Below are positions 34,224 through 43,311 of a stretch of 64,000 nt of DNA, in pieces (the first letter of the stretch is position 1; each line of letters begins with the position of its first letter). Made by a program: the position numbers and the translations under genes. Source of the DNA: Clostridia bacterium (GTDB lineage Bacteria > Bacillota > Clostridia > Oscillospirales > Acutalibacteraceae); contig JAFXCQ010000032.1 in the NCBI GenBank assembly GCA_017521425.1, positions 1 to 64,000 of the forward strand. The letters are read 5' to 3'. Under the pieces are notes generated by a model, which made no database searches, was not told the origin of the DNA, and worked only from the letters and a program-made list of their open reading frames with translations.

Positions 34224-35882
34224 CTAGTCCCTGAATGTTACATTCGCAAACTCATCTTTAATAATGTTATCGTTTGTGAGTTTTTCTTCGTTTGCGGTAA
34301 CATTTTCAATTGTAACATTGATTGTGTTTTGTTTGCCGTTAGAAGTGAATTTTGCAGGTAACTCTGCATTGTATTTAATATTCTTATATTGAATGTTATC
34401 TACAACGAAGTTTTCGATATCATCACTGTAAATAAGGCAACCGATTGCTCTGCCTGTATCTTTGTAAATTTCTATATTGTCGTAAGTAACATTGCTTATA
34501 GAACCGCCTGCCTGTTCAACTATAATACCGAGTGAGCAGACTCTGTCGTTATCCCATGTAGCATCACGGTAAATTACTGCAGAATCTTTGAATGTGATAT
34601 CGCTTATAGGTGCGTGAACTTCACCGAAAATACCAAAGCATCTTGCCTTACCGCCCCAGCCGTAACATTCGCTGAATGTTACATTCTGACATTTAATTCC
34701 GTCGTAACCGCCAAGACCTTTTACACCAAACAAATCGTCACCGGTTCTTACAAAGCTTCTGCTTACATTAACATTTCTTGAACTGCAGATAGCGAAACCA
34801 TCAGAGTTGATTCTGTAACCAAAAATATCAAGGTCAACAATATTTACATTTTCACAGTTGTAAGCTATAAATGACCATTCAGGTGAGTTGACAATTTTTG
34901 GACCAATAACTTCAACATTGTTACAATTTGTGAATACCATACCGCGTCTTTCTCTGCGGTCAAGTCTTGTCATATCTATAACGCCGCGACCATAAAATCT
35001 TACATTTGAACAGTTGCCAAAGTTAATAAATGGCATTCTTGTAAGACCGAGGCTGTTAGAAGAAAGTGCTTCTTCTTCAACATAAAGTGCTTCGTCTTCC
35101 AATGAATTGATTTCATATTTATGGTTTGCAACAAGGTACGCACCTTGTCTTAAATAAATAACTGAATTGTCTTTTGTTACATTTATATAATCAAGGTAAT
35201 GAACACCGCTGTCATATACAGTAACATTTTCTTCACCGTAGGCAGCTTTTAAATTTTCAATTGTTGCATCTTCATCAAGACGGTCTTTTACGAAAAGAGT
35301 AAATGCCGCTTCCTGTGATTTGTTGAGTACAAATGTGTATGTGCCGGTGCCTTTAATAAATGCAGTAAGTGTGTTGTCGTTCATGTGTGAAACAACTTTT
35401 AATGAATCAGGTAAGCAAATGGCATTTTTAATTTTATAATCTTCAGAAGAAAGTGTAATTTTTAATGGTAACTCTGTAATTTCGTCAATGTAGATTTCAG
35501 CGAATGAATGTAATTCACCGGTTTCTGTATCACCTACGAATGTAACAGTTGAATAAACAGGAACAGAGTGTCCGTTTATTTTAAGTGAGTAGTAAGGTGA
35601 AATAATAACACCGTTTGCGTCTTCGTGACCACGGGCTTCACCATATTCGCCATCGCCTTCTGTAGCTCTGTTTTTGAAAGTTTCTAAAGTTATTCCGTTA
35701 TCTTCTAATGTTTTTACCGCTTCATCAGGATATTTAAGAAAATCAAAATCCATTAACCCGATATCTGATGGTGGGATGGTGGAGTTTATGTCGTTACCCA
35801 TTGGCGGTGTTGCTAAAAACGAACTTAATGCAGTTATAAGACTTAAAACCGCACTTATAACAACTTTTAAAATTGATTCCAT
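34224..35882 (-). CDS. GH28-like right-handed beta-helix glycosidase
   Basis: The 552-residue protein starts with a hydrophobic segment (VVISAVLSLITALSSFLA) that is a signal peptide or membrane anchor. After a beta-sandwich-like part (about 90-230), a parallel beta-helix shows GVIDMTRLDRRERRG, PEWSFIAYNCENVNIV, NSDGFAICSSRNVNV and FVRTGDDLFGVKG. The paired aspartates resemble the catalytic GDD and N-x-D sites of GH28 polygalacturonases; GH49 enzymes are similar. It is probably secreted and acts on a plant or host glycan, but the substrate is unknown. The last codons (GD-stop) fall in element D. A CGAGGTG site precedes the start. Confidence 0.8.
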   Translation of the reverse strand: MESILKVVISAVLSLITALSSFLATPPMGNDINSTIPPSDIGLMDFDFLKYPDEAVKTLEDNGITLETFKNRATEGDGEYGEARGHEDANGVIISPYYSLKINGHSVPVYSTVTFVGDTETGELHSFAEIYIDEITELPLKITLSSEDYKIKNAICLPDSLKVVSHMNDNTLTAFIKGTGTYTFVLNKSQEAAFTLFVKDRLDEDATIENLKAAYGEENVTVYDSGVHYLDYINVTKDNSVIYLRQGAYLVANHKYEINSLEDEALYVEEEALSSNSLGLTRMPFINFGNCSNVRFYGRGVIDMTRLDRRERRGMVFTNCNNVEVIGPKIVNSPEWSFIAYNCENVNIVDLDIFGYRINSDGFAICSSRNVNVSRSFVRTGDDLFGVKGLGGYDGIKCQNVTFSECYGWGGKARCFGIFGEVHAPISDITFKDSAVIYRDATWDNDRVCSLGIIVEQAGGSISNVTYDNIEIYKDTGRAIGCLIYSDDIENFVVDNIQYKNIKYNAELPAKFTSNGKQNTINVTIENVTANEEKLTNDNIIKDEFANVTFRD

Positions 35883-36016
35883 AATTTAAAATACACCTCG
35901 CATTTTTTGTTATTTAGAGTATATCACTAAAATGATAAAAATAATAGTATAATTTTGAATAATTTACCAATAATTTAATTGGCGACAATCGCTAATTTTG
36001 GGAAAAGGTGATATTG

Positions 36017-36172
36017 ATGGAAAAATATGTTTGTCCTTGTGGTTATGAGTATAAGGTTGCCGAGGGTGACCCCGATAATGGTGTAGCACCAAATACCCCT
36101 TGGGGAGAAGTTCCTGCAGATTGGGTTTGCCCTGTGTGCGGTCTTGGTAAAGAGGAGTTTACAAAAGAGTAA
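36017..36172 (+). CDS. Rubredoxin
   Basis: This 51-residue gene is too short for most listings. The ATG follows AAAAGGTG. The protein begins [20 protein letters not shown] and continues with [21 protein letters not shown], giving the two rubredoxin iron sites (here CPCG rather than the usual CxxCG) with the aromatic and Pro/Trp residues of the fold. It is a one-electron carrier, and a likely donor for reverse rubrerythrin. It ends in a terminator and precedes the BlaI-like promoter. Confidence 0.9.
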   Translation: MEKYVCPCGYEYKVAEGDPDNGVAPNTPWGEVPADWVCPVCGLGKEEFTKE

Positions 36173-36177
36173 AAGAG

Positions 36178-36209
36178 ACAGTGTCAATTTAAAATTGGCA
36201 CTGTTTTTT
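36178..36209. terminator. Terminator after rubredoxin
   Basis: ACAGTGTCAATTT and AAATTGGCACTGT form a 13 bp stem with one G-T pair, followed by TTTTTT. Confidence 0.85.
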
Positions 36210-36210
36210 C

Positions 36211-36239
36211 TTGACAAAAAGGTCTACATAGTGTAAACT
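36211..36239 (+). promoter_or_regulatory. Promoter of the BlaI-like/BlaR1-like operon
   Basis: TTGACA (36211-36216), 17-base spacer, TAAACT (36234-36239). The first operator overlaps the spacer and -10, so the repressor can block polymerase. Confidence 0.65.
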
Positions 36240-36260
36240 ATGGATAGTCTACAAAATGTA
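36225..36260 (+). promoter_or_regulatory. Paired BlaI/MecI-type operators
   Basis: Two copies of TACA-nnn-TGTA: TACATAGTGTA (36225-36235) and TACAAAATGTA (36250-36260), 25 bases apart, both preceded by TC and followed by AAC. This dyad matches the known BlaI/MecI site type. Confidence 0.75.
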
Positions 36261-36280
36261 AACCCTAAGGAGTGGCTGAA

Positions 36281-36640
36281 ATGAAAGATTTGCAATTAGG
36301 TGTTATTGAAACGAAATTTGCTGAAATAATCTGGGAAAATGAACCGGTAAGTTCAACCCAACTTGTAAAAATAGCAGAAAAACAACTGGAGTGGAAAAAG
36401 TCTACTACTTACACTGTTTTAAAAAGATTGTGTGAAAAAGGATTGTTTGAAAATAATCAAGGAGTAGTACAATCAAAAATAAAAAAAACTGAGTTCTACT
36501 CTTTGCAAAGTGAAAGATTTGTAGATGAGACATTTAAAGGTTCGTTACCTGCATTTTTTGCCGCATTTACTGGTAGAAGAAAATTAACAAAAACGGAAAT
36601 TGATGAACTGAAACGAATGGTTAATGAGTACGAGGAGTAA
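36281..36640 (+). CDS. BlaI/MecI/CopY-family repressor
   Basis: The family binds TACA-n-TGTA dyads as dimers and is inactivated by its BlaR1-type partner. The protein has the winged helix MKDLQLGVIETKFAEIIW, VSSTQLVKIAEKQ and WKKSTTYTVLKRLCEKGL (residues 1-62), followed by a helical dimer domain with FFAAFTGRRKLTKTEIDEL. ATG 36281 has AAGGAG 8 bases upstream, better than the in-frame GTG 36272. It is 3 bases before the BlaR1-like gene and is probably autorepressed through two upstream operators. Confidence 0.9.
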   Translation: MKDLQLGVIETKFAEIIWENEPVSSTQLVKIAEKQLEWKKSTTYTVLKRLCEKGLFENNQGVVQSKIKKTEFYSLQSERFVDETFKGSLPAFFAAFTGRRKLTKTEIDELKRMVNEYEE

Positions 36641-36643
36641 GTT

Positions 36644-38905
36644 ATGGGTAATATTTTTTTGAATTTGCTTAATGTAAGCATTACAGCAACATGGTTTATT
36701 CTGGCTATTATAATATTCAGAGTTGTTTTTAAAAAAGTTCCTAAATTTGTTAATTGTATTTTATGGTCTCTTGTAATTGTAAGGTTGATTTTGCCGTTTT
36801 CAATTGAAAGCCCGTTCAGTTTTATTGAAAATACAACACCAGTGAAAAGCGAACAGTTTTATATTGAAACAACTGAAAGTAATATTTCACAGAAATCTGA
36901 AAAGTCAGAAGTTACAGAAAATAGTGTGTCAGATGATTTGGTAGCGGTGAAACCTGAAAATAAAAAGACAATTGATTTAACTGAAATAATATATGTTATA
37001 TGGATTTCAGGTTCGGGGGTAATGCTTTTATATGCATTATTAAGTTATATAAAAATAAGAAGTAAAGTTAAAGAACGGTTACCTTATCAGAAATCTGTAT
37101 ATTTGTGTGAAAATATAAGTACACCATTTATTTTGGGGGTTATAAAACCAGAAATTTACATACCTGTTTCAATAAGTGAAGAAGATGCAGTATTTGTAAT
37201 TAAACACGAAAAGATACATTTGAAAAGATTAGATCACCTTTTGAAACCATTGGGGTTTATAGTGTTGTCTGTTTATTGGTTTAACCCTGCTATATGGGTT
37301 TTATATATTTTACTTTGTCGTGATATAGAACTTGCTTGTGACGAAAAAGTCATAAAAGAACTTGGTGAGGAAAACAAAAAAGCATATTCAAATACGCTTA
37401 TAAATTGTAGCGCGGAAAGAAAAATTATAACTGCATGTCCTTTGGCTTTCGGTGAAACGAGTGTTAAAACACGAATTAAATCTATTCTGAATTATAAAAA
37501 ACCTGCTATTTGGTTGATTATACTTTCTTTGATTGTGACACTTATATTAACCGTAGGTTTTTTGACAAACCCTGAAACAAAATTTGAAAATATAATAAAC
37601 GAAAACGGCTACACAATTTTAAAACAGGAGGAGTCAGGTTTAAGTATTTCAATTCCCCACCATGAAATAACAGAAAGTGTATTCAATACAGAACGGGTAT
37701 TTGAGAAAAATGAATTAATTGCCTATAGTGATGATTTTACCGTTGTGTATTTGAAATCAATAAGACCAGACCTTAACGCTTTAGAATTCTGTTACGAATT
37801 TTCTTACAATGATTTACCAAATGCAGGAAAGGTGAACACAAGTTTAACAAAAAATAAAAAGAACTGCCTGTATTTGTGGTACGATTGGATTGACACAAGT
37901 GACTCCGCTTTGGATGTGATACCGCGTTTAAGAACAAATGATGACGGTAGTTTCAGTATAACTATTCCAATGGATATCTGTAAGCAAATGGCAGATGCTG
38001 ACGATAAGTTTTTTGTGCAGATAGGTTGCAATGCTGTATACTATAAAAAAGACAGTTTAAGTGAAGCAGAAGTCTCATATTTTGATGGTATGTTTAAACA
38101 TGAGGAAAGTATATTTATGGCAACAGAGTTAATATACGATTGTGGAGTGTTTTCTTCTGTTCCTGCTGCGGAATGGCAACCTTATTATATTGTTTCGGGG
38201 GATAAGTATATAAGTAAAGTAAACTGCGATACAGAGATAGTTACACCAAGAGTAAAATTGGAAAAAACAAGTCTGGAAGATTATAAATCATTCTTTGTTG
38301 AATCAGTGTGGTGTATTGATGGTTATTCATTTGAAAAACTGGTTAAAGATAATGAAAATACCTGGGTGTATAAAGAGAAAAATAAAGGTGAAATAATTTT
38401 ATTGTTGGAACAAAAAGATGGTTCTATGTATATTGCAAGCGGCGGTTATGGTGGTGACAGTACGCTTGAAAGTGGTGTTTTCAGAGCTCTTTTTGAACTC
38501 ACCAAACTAACTACACCACCAAGTTTTAGTGAGTACCCGTTGCCAATTAATTATTATGGAATTGAGGAGTATGATATTGAAGGTAAAAGCAGAAAAATAT
38601 GGGATGTTGATGGTGATGGCGAAAAAGAATTGTGTCTGATATATGTTGGTCCTACCTCAGGTGTTCTGACTTATACAATAGTGGTGCAGGAACTTGGCGT
38701 GAAATCATATTTAAAAGACGGTAATTATACAATTTGCAGTGCGTTGGTACTCCCATCTTTTATTGAGGGGGAAAATGGTGAGTTGTATGTAAAAAATGAC
38801 ACTGATGATGTATTGCTTAAAGTAACAGTTAATAAAGAATTAAATGAAGTTATTCTGTCAGGTAAAAATGGTGAGATTTATTCAACACAGTATTTATTGC
38901 GATGA
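36644..38905 (+). CDS. M56 (BlaR1-like) membrane metallopeptidase with a large C-terminal domain
   Basis: The 753-residue protein has membrane helices near 8-30, 36-55 and 108-132, the M56 zinc site HEKIH at 188-192 with the conserved ELACDEKV (about 230-237), and another helix at 287-310. It is the usual partner of BlaI-type repressors and cleaves them on signal. Where BlaR1 has a penicillin-binding domain, this one has about 440 extracytoplasmic residues with no S-x-x-K serine site seen; a DVDGDGEKELCLIYVG motif near 650 resembles a calcium-binding EF-hand-like repeat. The ligand is unknown. Confidence 0.85.
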   Translation: MGNIFLNLLNVSITATWFILAIIIFRVVFKKVPKFVNCILWSLVIVRLILPFSIESPFSFIENTTPVKSEQFYIETTESNISQKSEKSEVTENSVSDDLVAVKPENKKTIDLTEIIYVIWISGSGVMLLYALLSYIKIRSKVKERLPYQKSVYLCENISTPFILGVIKPEIYIPVSISEEDAVFVIKHEKIHLKRLDHLLKPLGFIVLSVYWFNPAIWVLYILLCRDIELACDEKVIKELGEENKKAYSNTLINCSAERKIITACPLAFGETSVKTRIKSILNYKKPAIWLIILSLIVTLILTVGFLTNPETKFENIINENGYTILKQEESGLSISIPHHEITESVFNTERVFEKNELIAYSDDFTVVYLKSIRPDLNALEFCYEFSYNDLPNAGKVNTSLTKNKKNCLYLWYDWIDTSDSALDVIPRLRTNDDGSFSITIPMDICKQMADADDKFFVQIGCNAVYYKKDSLSEAEVSYFDGMFKHEESIFMATELIYDCGVFSSVPAAEWQPYYIVSGDKYISKVNCDTEIVTPRVKLEKTSLEDYKSFFVESVWCIDGYSFEKLVKDNENTWVYKEKNKGEIILLLEQKDGSMYIASGGYGGDSTLESGVFRALFELTKLTTPPSFSEYPLPINYYGIEEYDIEGKSRKIWDVDGDGEKELCLIYVGPTSGVLTYTIVVQELGVKSYLKDGNYTICSALVLPSFIEGENGELYVKNDTDDVLLKVTVNKELNEVILSGKNGEIYSTQYLLR

Positions 38906-38912
38906 ATAACAA

Positions 38913-38953
38913 AAATACCTGCAGACTGTAGTTTTCAGTCTGTGGGTGTTTTT
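38913..38953 (+). terminator. Terminator after the BlaR1-like gene
   Basis: ACCTGCAGACTG pairs with CAGTCTGTGGGT (12 bp, two G-T pairs) and is followed by TTTTTT. Confidence 0.82.
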
Positions 38954-39060
38954 TAGTTATAGTAAAATTTGTTTGAATCTAATTACCAGTTTTTTACTTT
39001 TTTCACAAAAAACAGGTTGTAAATTTTATATACAAATTGTTGATAAAATATTATTTTTCC

Positions 39061-39089
39061 TTGACTAATGATACTATATCTATTATAAT
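39061..39089 (+). promoter_or_regulatory. Strong promoter of rny
   Basis: TTGACT (39061-39066), 17-base spacer, perfect TATAAT (39084-39089). Confidence 0.75.
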
Positions 39090-39096
39090 AGTATGG

Positions 39097-39279
39097 ATAA
39101 TGCAGAAGTGTTTTGTGTTATCTCATAGTAAAGATAGTTTTGTGTTTTAAATATAATTTACATAGATTTGTATTTTTTATATAAGGGCTTTAAGCTCTGC
39201 AAAACTTTATTACTATATTCGTGAGAGTGGCTTTTTGTCACTCGCCTTAAAATATATTTCAGAAAGGGGCATTCCGTTA
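39097..39279 (+). promoter_or_regulatory. Long 5' leader of rny
   Basis: About 183 bases separate the expected transcription start from the ATG. It contains small hairpins: AGGGCTT-TAAGCTCT (39184-39198) and GAGTG-GCTTTTTGT-CACTC (39225-39243). No known riboswitch motif was recognised. Confidence 0.45.
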
Positions 39280-40830
39280 ATGGAACCTATCACAATTATC
39301 ATTGCAGTCGCTTGTGCGGTTGTATTTGGTGTTGGTGGTTTTGTCATCGGTGGCGCTCACAGAAAAAAAGTTGCTGAATCTGCTATAGGCTCTGCTACTG
39401 AAGAAGCAGCACGCATTGTAAATAATGCTATGACTGAAGCAGAACAAAAAAAGAAAGAGGCAATTCTTGAAGCCAAGGATGAAATCCACAAGCAAAGAAC
39501 AGAAACAGAACACGAACTCCGTGAAAGACGTGCTGAAGTACAACGTCAGGAAAAAAGAATGATTCAAAAAGAAGAAAGTCTTGACAAAAAAGTAGAAGCA
39601 CAAGAAAAGAAAGAAGAATTACTTCAACAAAAGCTTAAAGAAGTTGATGAAAAAGCTCTCGAAATTGAAACAATCAAAAAGAGTCAGTTCGATATGCTCG
39701 AAAAAATTTCGGGTTACAGCAGAGAACAGGCAAAAGAAATTCTTCTTAAAAATCTCGATGAACAGTTGACTCACGAAAAAGCACTCAAAATTTATGAGTA
39801 TGAGCAACAGACAAAAGACGAAATGGACAAAATGGCAAAAGAAATTATTTCCGGCGCTATTCAACGTTGCGCAGCAGACCACGCAGCAGAAGCTACCGTT
39901 TCAGTTGTTGCACTCCCTAATGATGAAATGAAAGGTCGTATAATTGGTCGTGAGGGTAGAAATATCCGTACAATCGAAACAATTACAGGCGTTGACCTTA
40001 TCATTGACGATACTCCAGAAGCAATTACAGTTTCTTGCTTTGAACCTGTAAGACGTGAAATTGCACGTCAGACTCTTGAAAGACTTATTCAGGATGGTAG
40101 AATTCATCCTACAAGAGTTGAAGAGATGTACGAGAAATGCAAAAGAGATGTTGAACTCACAATCAAACAAACTGGTGAAAAAGCAGTTATTGATGCGGGT
40201 GTAAACGGTGTAAGTGGCGAGCTTGTTAAGCTTTTAGGTAAACTTAAATACCGTACAAGTTACGGTCAGAATGTGCTTAACCACTCTCTTGAGGTTGCTT
40301 ACCTTTCAGGTCTCATGGCTGCTGAGGTTGGTGCAGATGTTAAAACTGCAAGACGTGCTGGTCTTCTTCACGATATTGGTAAGGCTCTTGACCACGAGTA
40401 CGAAGGCTCTCACGTTGAGTTAGGTGTTGAAGCAGCTAAGAAAAACAGAGAAAGCGAACAGGTTGTTCACGCAATTCATGCTCACCATGGTGATGTTGAA
40501 GCAAAAACACTTATCGCTGCTATTGTTCAGGCTGCAGATGCTATTTCTGCTGCAAGACCTGGCGCAAGACGCGAAAATGTTGAAACATATATTAAAAGAC
40601 TTCAGAAGCTTGAAGAAATTGCAACTTCATTTGAAGGTGTTGAAAAATCATTCGCAATTCAGGCAGGTAGAGAAGTCAGAATTATTGTTAAACCTGATGT
40701 TATTTCAGATGACCAGATGACAATTGTCGCAAGAGATATTGTAAACAAAATTGAAAATGAGCTTGAATATCCTGGTCAGATTAAAGTTAATATCATCAGA
40801 GAAAGTCGTGCAGTTGACTTTGCGAAATAA
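39280..40830 (+). CDS. rny: Ribonuclease Y
   Basis: RNase Y is the main membrane-bound endoribonuclease starting mRNA decay in Firmicutes. The protein begins with one membrane helix ([20 protein letters not shown]), then a long coiled coil (about 25-190, [17 protein letters not shown]), a KH RNA-binding domain ([17 protein letters not shown]) and an HD domain ([22 protein letters not shown]). ATG 39280 is preceded by AAAGGGG; the upstream in-frame TTG at 39235 lacks a site. The length of 516 residues is normal. ymdB follows, as in Bacillus. Confidence 0.95.
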   Translation: MEPITIIIAVACAVVFGVGGFVIGGAHRKKVAESAIGSATEEAARIVNNAMTEAEQKKKEAILEAKDEIHKQRTETEHELRERRAEVQRQEKRMIQKEESLDKKVEAQEKKEELLQQKLKEVDEKALEIETIKKSQFDMLEKISGYSREQAKEILLKNLDEQLTHEKALKIYEYEQQTKDEMDKMAKEIISGAIQRCAADHAAEATVSVVALPNDEMKGRIIGREGRNIRTIETITGVDLIIDDTPEAITVSCFEPVRREIARQTLERLIQDGRIHPTRVEEMYEKCKRDVELTIKQTGEKAVIDAGVNGVSGELVKLLGKLKYRTSYGQNVLNHSLEVAYLSGLMAAEVGADVKTARRAGLLHDIGKALDHEYEGSHVELGVEAAKKNRESEQVVHAIHAHHGDVEAKTLIAAIVQAADAISAARPGARRENVETYIKRLQKLEEIATSFEGVEKSFAIQAGREVRIIVKPDVISDDQMTIVARDIVNKIENELEYPGQIKVNIIRESRAVDFAK

Positions 40831-40842
40831 TTAATTAAAAAT

Positions 40843-40877
40843 AAAAACGGAACGCCTTCAAAAGTTGTTCCGTTTTT
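40843..40877 (+). terminator. Terminator after rny
   Basis: AAAAACGGAAC pairs with GTTCCGTTTTT (11 bp) around a GCCTTCAAAAGTT loop. It separates rny from ymdB. Confidence 0.85.
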
Positions 40878-40913
40878 GTATTTTAGGCATATGCCATAGA
40901 AACGAGTATAAAA

Positions 40914-41684
40914 ATGCGTTTATTATTTATTGGTGATGTAGTAGGTCAAGGCGGTTGTGAGTTCTTAATGAAAAAACTCCCTGCCTACAAAAAAGAAAAT
41001 GGTGTAGATATTTGTATTGCAAATGGCGAAAATTCTGCACAAGGTAATGGTGTTACACCTTTTTCCTGTAAAATGCTTTATGACAGCGGTGTCGATTTTA
41101 TAACTCTCGGCAATCATTCATTCAAAAGACCGGAGATTATGGAATATTTAGACAAAGACCCTACAATAATAAGGCCATATAATTTCCCGAACGGTGCACC
41201 AGGTAAGGGTGTTGGAATTATAGAAAAAGGTCGTTTTAGAATCGCAGTAATCAATTTAATGGGTACTGTTTATTTAGAGGCACTCGACAATCCGTTCACT
41301 GAAATTGATAAAGCTTTGAAAGAAACAGATGGTTGTAAAACTATAATTGTAGATTTTCACGCAGAAGCAACTGCAGAAAAACGTTCTTTGGGTTTTTACC
41401 TTGATGGAAGAGTTACTGCAGTTTTGGGTACTCATACCCACGTTCAGACAGCCGATACACAAATTTTACCAAAGGGTACTGCTTATATTACAGATGTAGG
41501 TATGACAGGTCCGGTGCAGTCAGTTTTAGGGATTGAACCCGAACTTGCAATTAAGAAAATTAAACAACATATTCCTGTAAGATTTTCTAATGCAGATGGT
41601 GCGTATTCTATGAATGCCTGTCTTCTTGATATTGACGAAAAAACAGGTAAAGCAACAAATATAAAAAGGGTGGTGCTTAAATGA
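40914..41684 (+). CDS. ymdB: YmdB/TIGR00282 metallophosphoesterase
   Basis: YmdB is a 2',3'-cyclic nucleotide phosphodiesterase of the calcineurin-like fold with regulatory roles. The 256-residue protein has MRLLFIGDVVGQGG, CIANGENSAQGNG, ITLGNHSF, VDFHAEATAEKR and GTHTHVQTADTQI, covering the metal sites. It follows rny, a conserved gene pair. Its last bases overlap the start of the next gene by 4 (ATGA). No clear ribosome site is seen before the ATG. Confidence 0.93.
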   Translation: MRLLFIGDVVGQGGCEFLMKKLPAYKKENGVDICIANGENSAQGNGVTPFSCKMLYDSGVDFITLGNHSFKRPEIMEYLDKDPTIIRPYNFPNGAPGKGVGIIEKGRFRIAVINLMGTVYLEALDNPFTEIDKALKETDGCKTIIVDFHAEATAEKRSLGFYLDGRVTAVLGTHTHVQTADTQILPKGTAYITDVGMTGPVQSVLGIEPELAIKKIKQHIPVRFSNADGAYSMNACLLDIDEKTGKATNIKRVVLK

Positions 41685-43198
41685 AAAAAATAATTTCACT
41701 TTTACTTATTTTATCATTCTGCGTTACACTTTTTGCTTGCGATAATGGTAGTGAAATACCTGACGAAACTGATAATGGTGACTGGGAGTATGTTTTGCCT
41801 ACACCTGTTGTCAATGCAGATGTATCTTTACCATTTACCTCCGCTGACAGTTTCAATCCTTATAAATCAAAAAGCAAGTTAAACAGAAAGCTTATACCAC
41901 TTATATATGAAGCACTTTACAGTAAAACAGAAGATGGTTATGGTTACCCTCAATTAGCCTTAAGTGCTAATGAAAGTGGTAATACTGTTACAATTAAATT
42001 GAAACAGGGTATTGTATTTTCTGATGGTACACCATTTAATGCGGAAAATGTAAAGTATTCTTATGAATTTGCAAAGAAAAATGCTTATTACCAAAACAAT
42101 CTTAAAAATATAACAGAATTTAAAGTCGTTGATAATTTCACTTTGAAAATCACTTTTAAAGGTGCAATGCTTTCACCACTCAACTGCCTTTCGTTCCCTA
42201 TTGTTTTGAAAAGCGGGAATGTATTTTTAGGCACAGGTAAATATGTTTTGAAATATCTCGAAAGTACACCATATTTTGAAGTGAATAAAAACAACAGTAA
42301 TTACAATCCTCAATGGAACAAGCAAATTGCACTTTACGATATGGCGGGTTCATCAAGCGAGGTATATGCTTTTAAATCGAATAAAGTAAGTGTTTACGAA
42401 AACGACCTTACAGATGGCGCTTATGAAAATTTATCGTCAAAAACTGTTTCAATCCCTACTAATAATTTAGTTTATGCGGGGCTTAATATGAAATGGGCAG
42501 GCTCGATTACCTCTGTTGCGTGGGTAAGACGAGTTATTAACATAGGTATAAATCGTGTTGATATTGGTGCGGCTTCTTTTTTAGGACAGACTGAGCCGAC
42601 AACAACGCCATTCAAGCCTGCGTTTTATAAGCTTTCAGGGCAAGAACTTGTTGAAACAACAGGCGACCTTAACAGAGCAATAAATATTTTGGAAGAGAAT
42701 GGGTACGATAAATTTACAAAAGATGGTTACAGAACTGACGGAGTAAATACTCTTAAGCTTTCAATATTGGTATGTAACGAAAACCCGTATAAAAAAAGTG
42801 TTGCAGAGGCTTTACAAAAATCTCTTGCAACATTAGGTATAAAAGCGACAATATCACTCAAAAACAAGGCAGACTATATAAAAGCGCTTGAGGCAGGTTA
42901 TTACGAAATTTATATTGGCGAAATTGAATTGCCTGCAGATGGCGATTTAACTGAATTTTTTATAGCAGACGGACAGGTGAATTACGGAATAGCAGAAAAA
43001 TCTTCTGTGCTTTATAATAATTTTAAAAATGGCGATGTCAATATGACAGAATTTATAGAAGGCTTTAACTTACAGGTTCCGTTTGCACCGTTATTTTACA
43101 GAAAAACGGTTATGTCAGTAAATCCGGATATAAGCGGAATTACAAAAAATGAAGGTGATATTTATTTATCTGCTTCAGATTGGCACGTAAAAAAATAG
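41681..43198 (+). CDS. ABC-type solute-binding lipoprotein (family 5, peptide-binding type)
   Basis: A lipoprotein signal (LILSFCVTLFAC) places the lipid on Cys20. The 505-residue protein has the family-5 fold: ALSANESGNTVTIKLKQGIVFSDGTPFNAENV (in parts), the LNPL-like hinge and VNPDISGI at the end. These proteins deliver peptides, nickel or similar solutes to an ABC importer, but no permease or ATPase gene is close by, so the partner is elsewhere. It overlaps ymdB by 4 bases, so the two are coupled. Confidence 0.85.
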   Translation: MKKIISLLLILSFCVTLFACDNGSEIPDETDNGDWEYVLPTPVVNADVSLPFTSADSFNPYKSKSKLNRKLIPLIYEALYSKTEDGYGYPQLALSANESGNTVTIKLKQGIVFSDGTPFNAENVKYSYEFAKKNAYYQNNLKNITEFKVVDNFTLKITFKGAMLSPLNCLSFPIVLKSGNVFLGTGKYVLKYLESTPYFEVNKNNSNYNPQWNKQIALYDMAGSSSEVYAFKSNKVSVYENDLTDGAYENLSSKTVSIPTNNLVYAGLNMKWAGSITSVAWVRRVINIGINRVDIGAASFLGQTEPTTTPFKPAFYKLSGQELVETTGDLNRAINILEENGYDKFTKDGYRTDGVNTLKLSILVCNENPYKKSVAEALQKSLATLGIKATISLKNKADYIKALEAGYYEIYIGEIELPADGDLTEFFIADGQVNYGIAEKSSVLYNNFKNGDVNMTEFIEGFNLQVPFAPLFYRKTVMSVNPDISGITKNEGDIYLSASDWHVKK

Positions 43199-43234
43199 CA
43201 CCTGTGTGTTAAAAAATAATTAAAGAAATAACAC

Positions 43235-43263
43235 TTGTTTTTATTCTTTAAATAATATATAAT
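43235..43263 (+). promoter_or_regulatory. Promoter for the 43.3 kb membrane protein
   Basis: TTGTTT (43235-43240), 17-base spacer, perfect TATAAT (43258-43263), 48 bases before the ATG. Confidence 0.55.
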
Positions 43264-43311
43264 CTATACATTGTGTGAAAACGTATTATTTTACTTTTTA
43301 GGAGGCTTTTT

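Noticed and set aside
35975-36217. 80-codon frame on the minus strand
   Set aside because: It is the antisense of the rubredoxin gene, which has the motifs and ribosome site.
39277-40170. Several minus-strand open frames over rny
   Set aside because: All are antisense shadows with Phe/Cys/Asn-rich low-complexity translations; rny has full domain support.
43199-43250. Hairpin GTGTGTTA/TAACACTT as a terminator after the solute-binding protein
   Set aside because: The stem is about 8 bp and AT-rich with a long loop; too weak to call.
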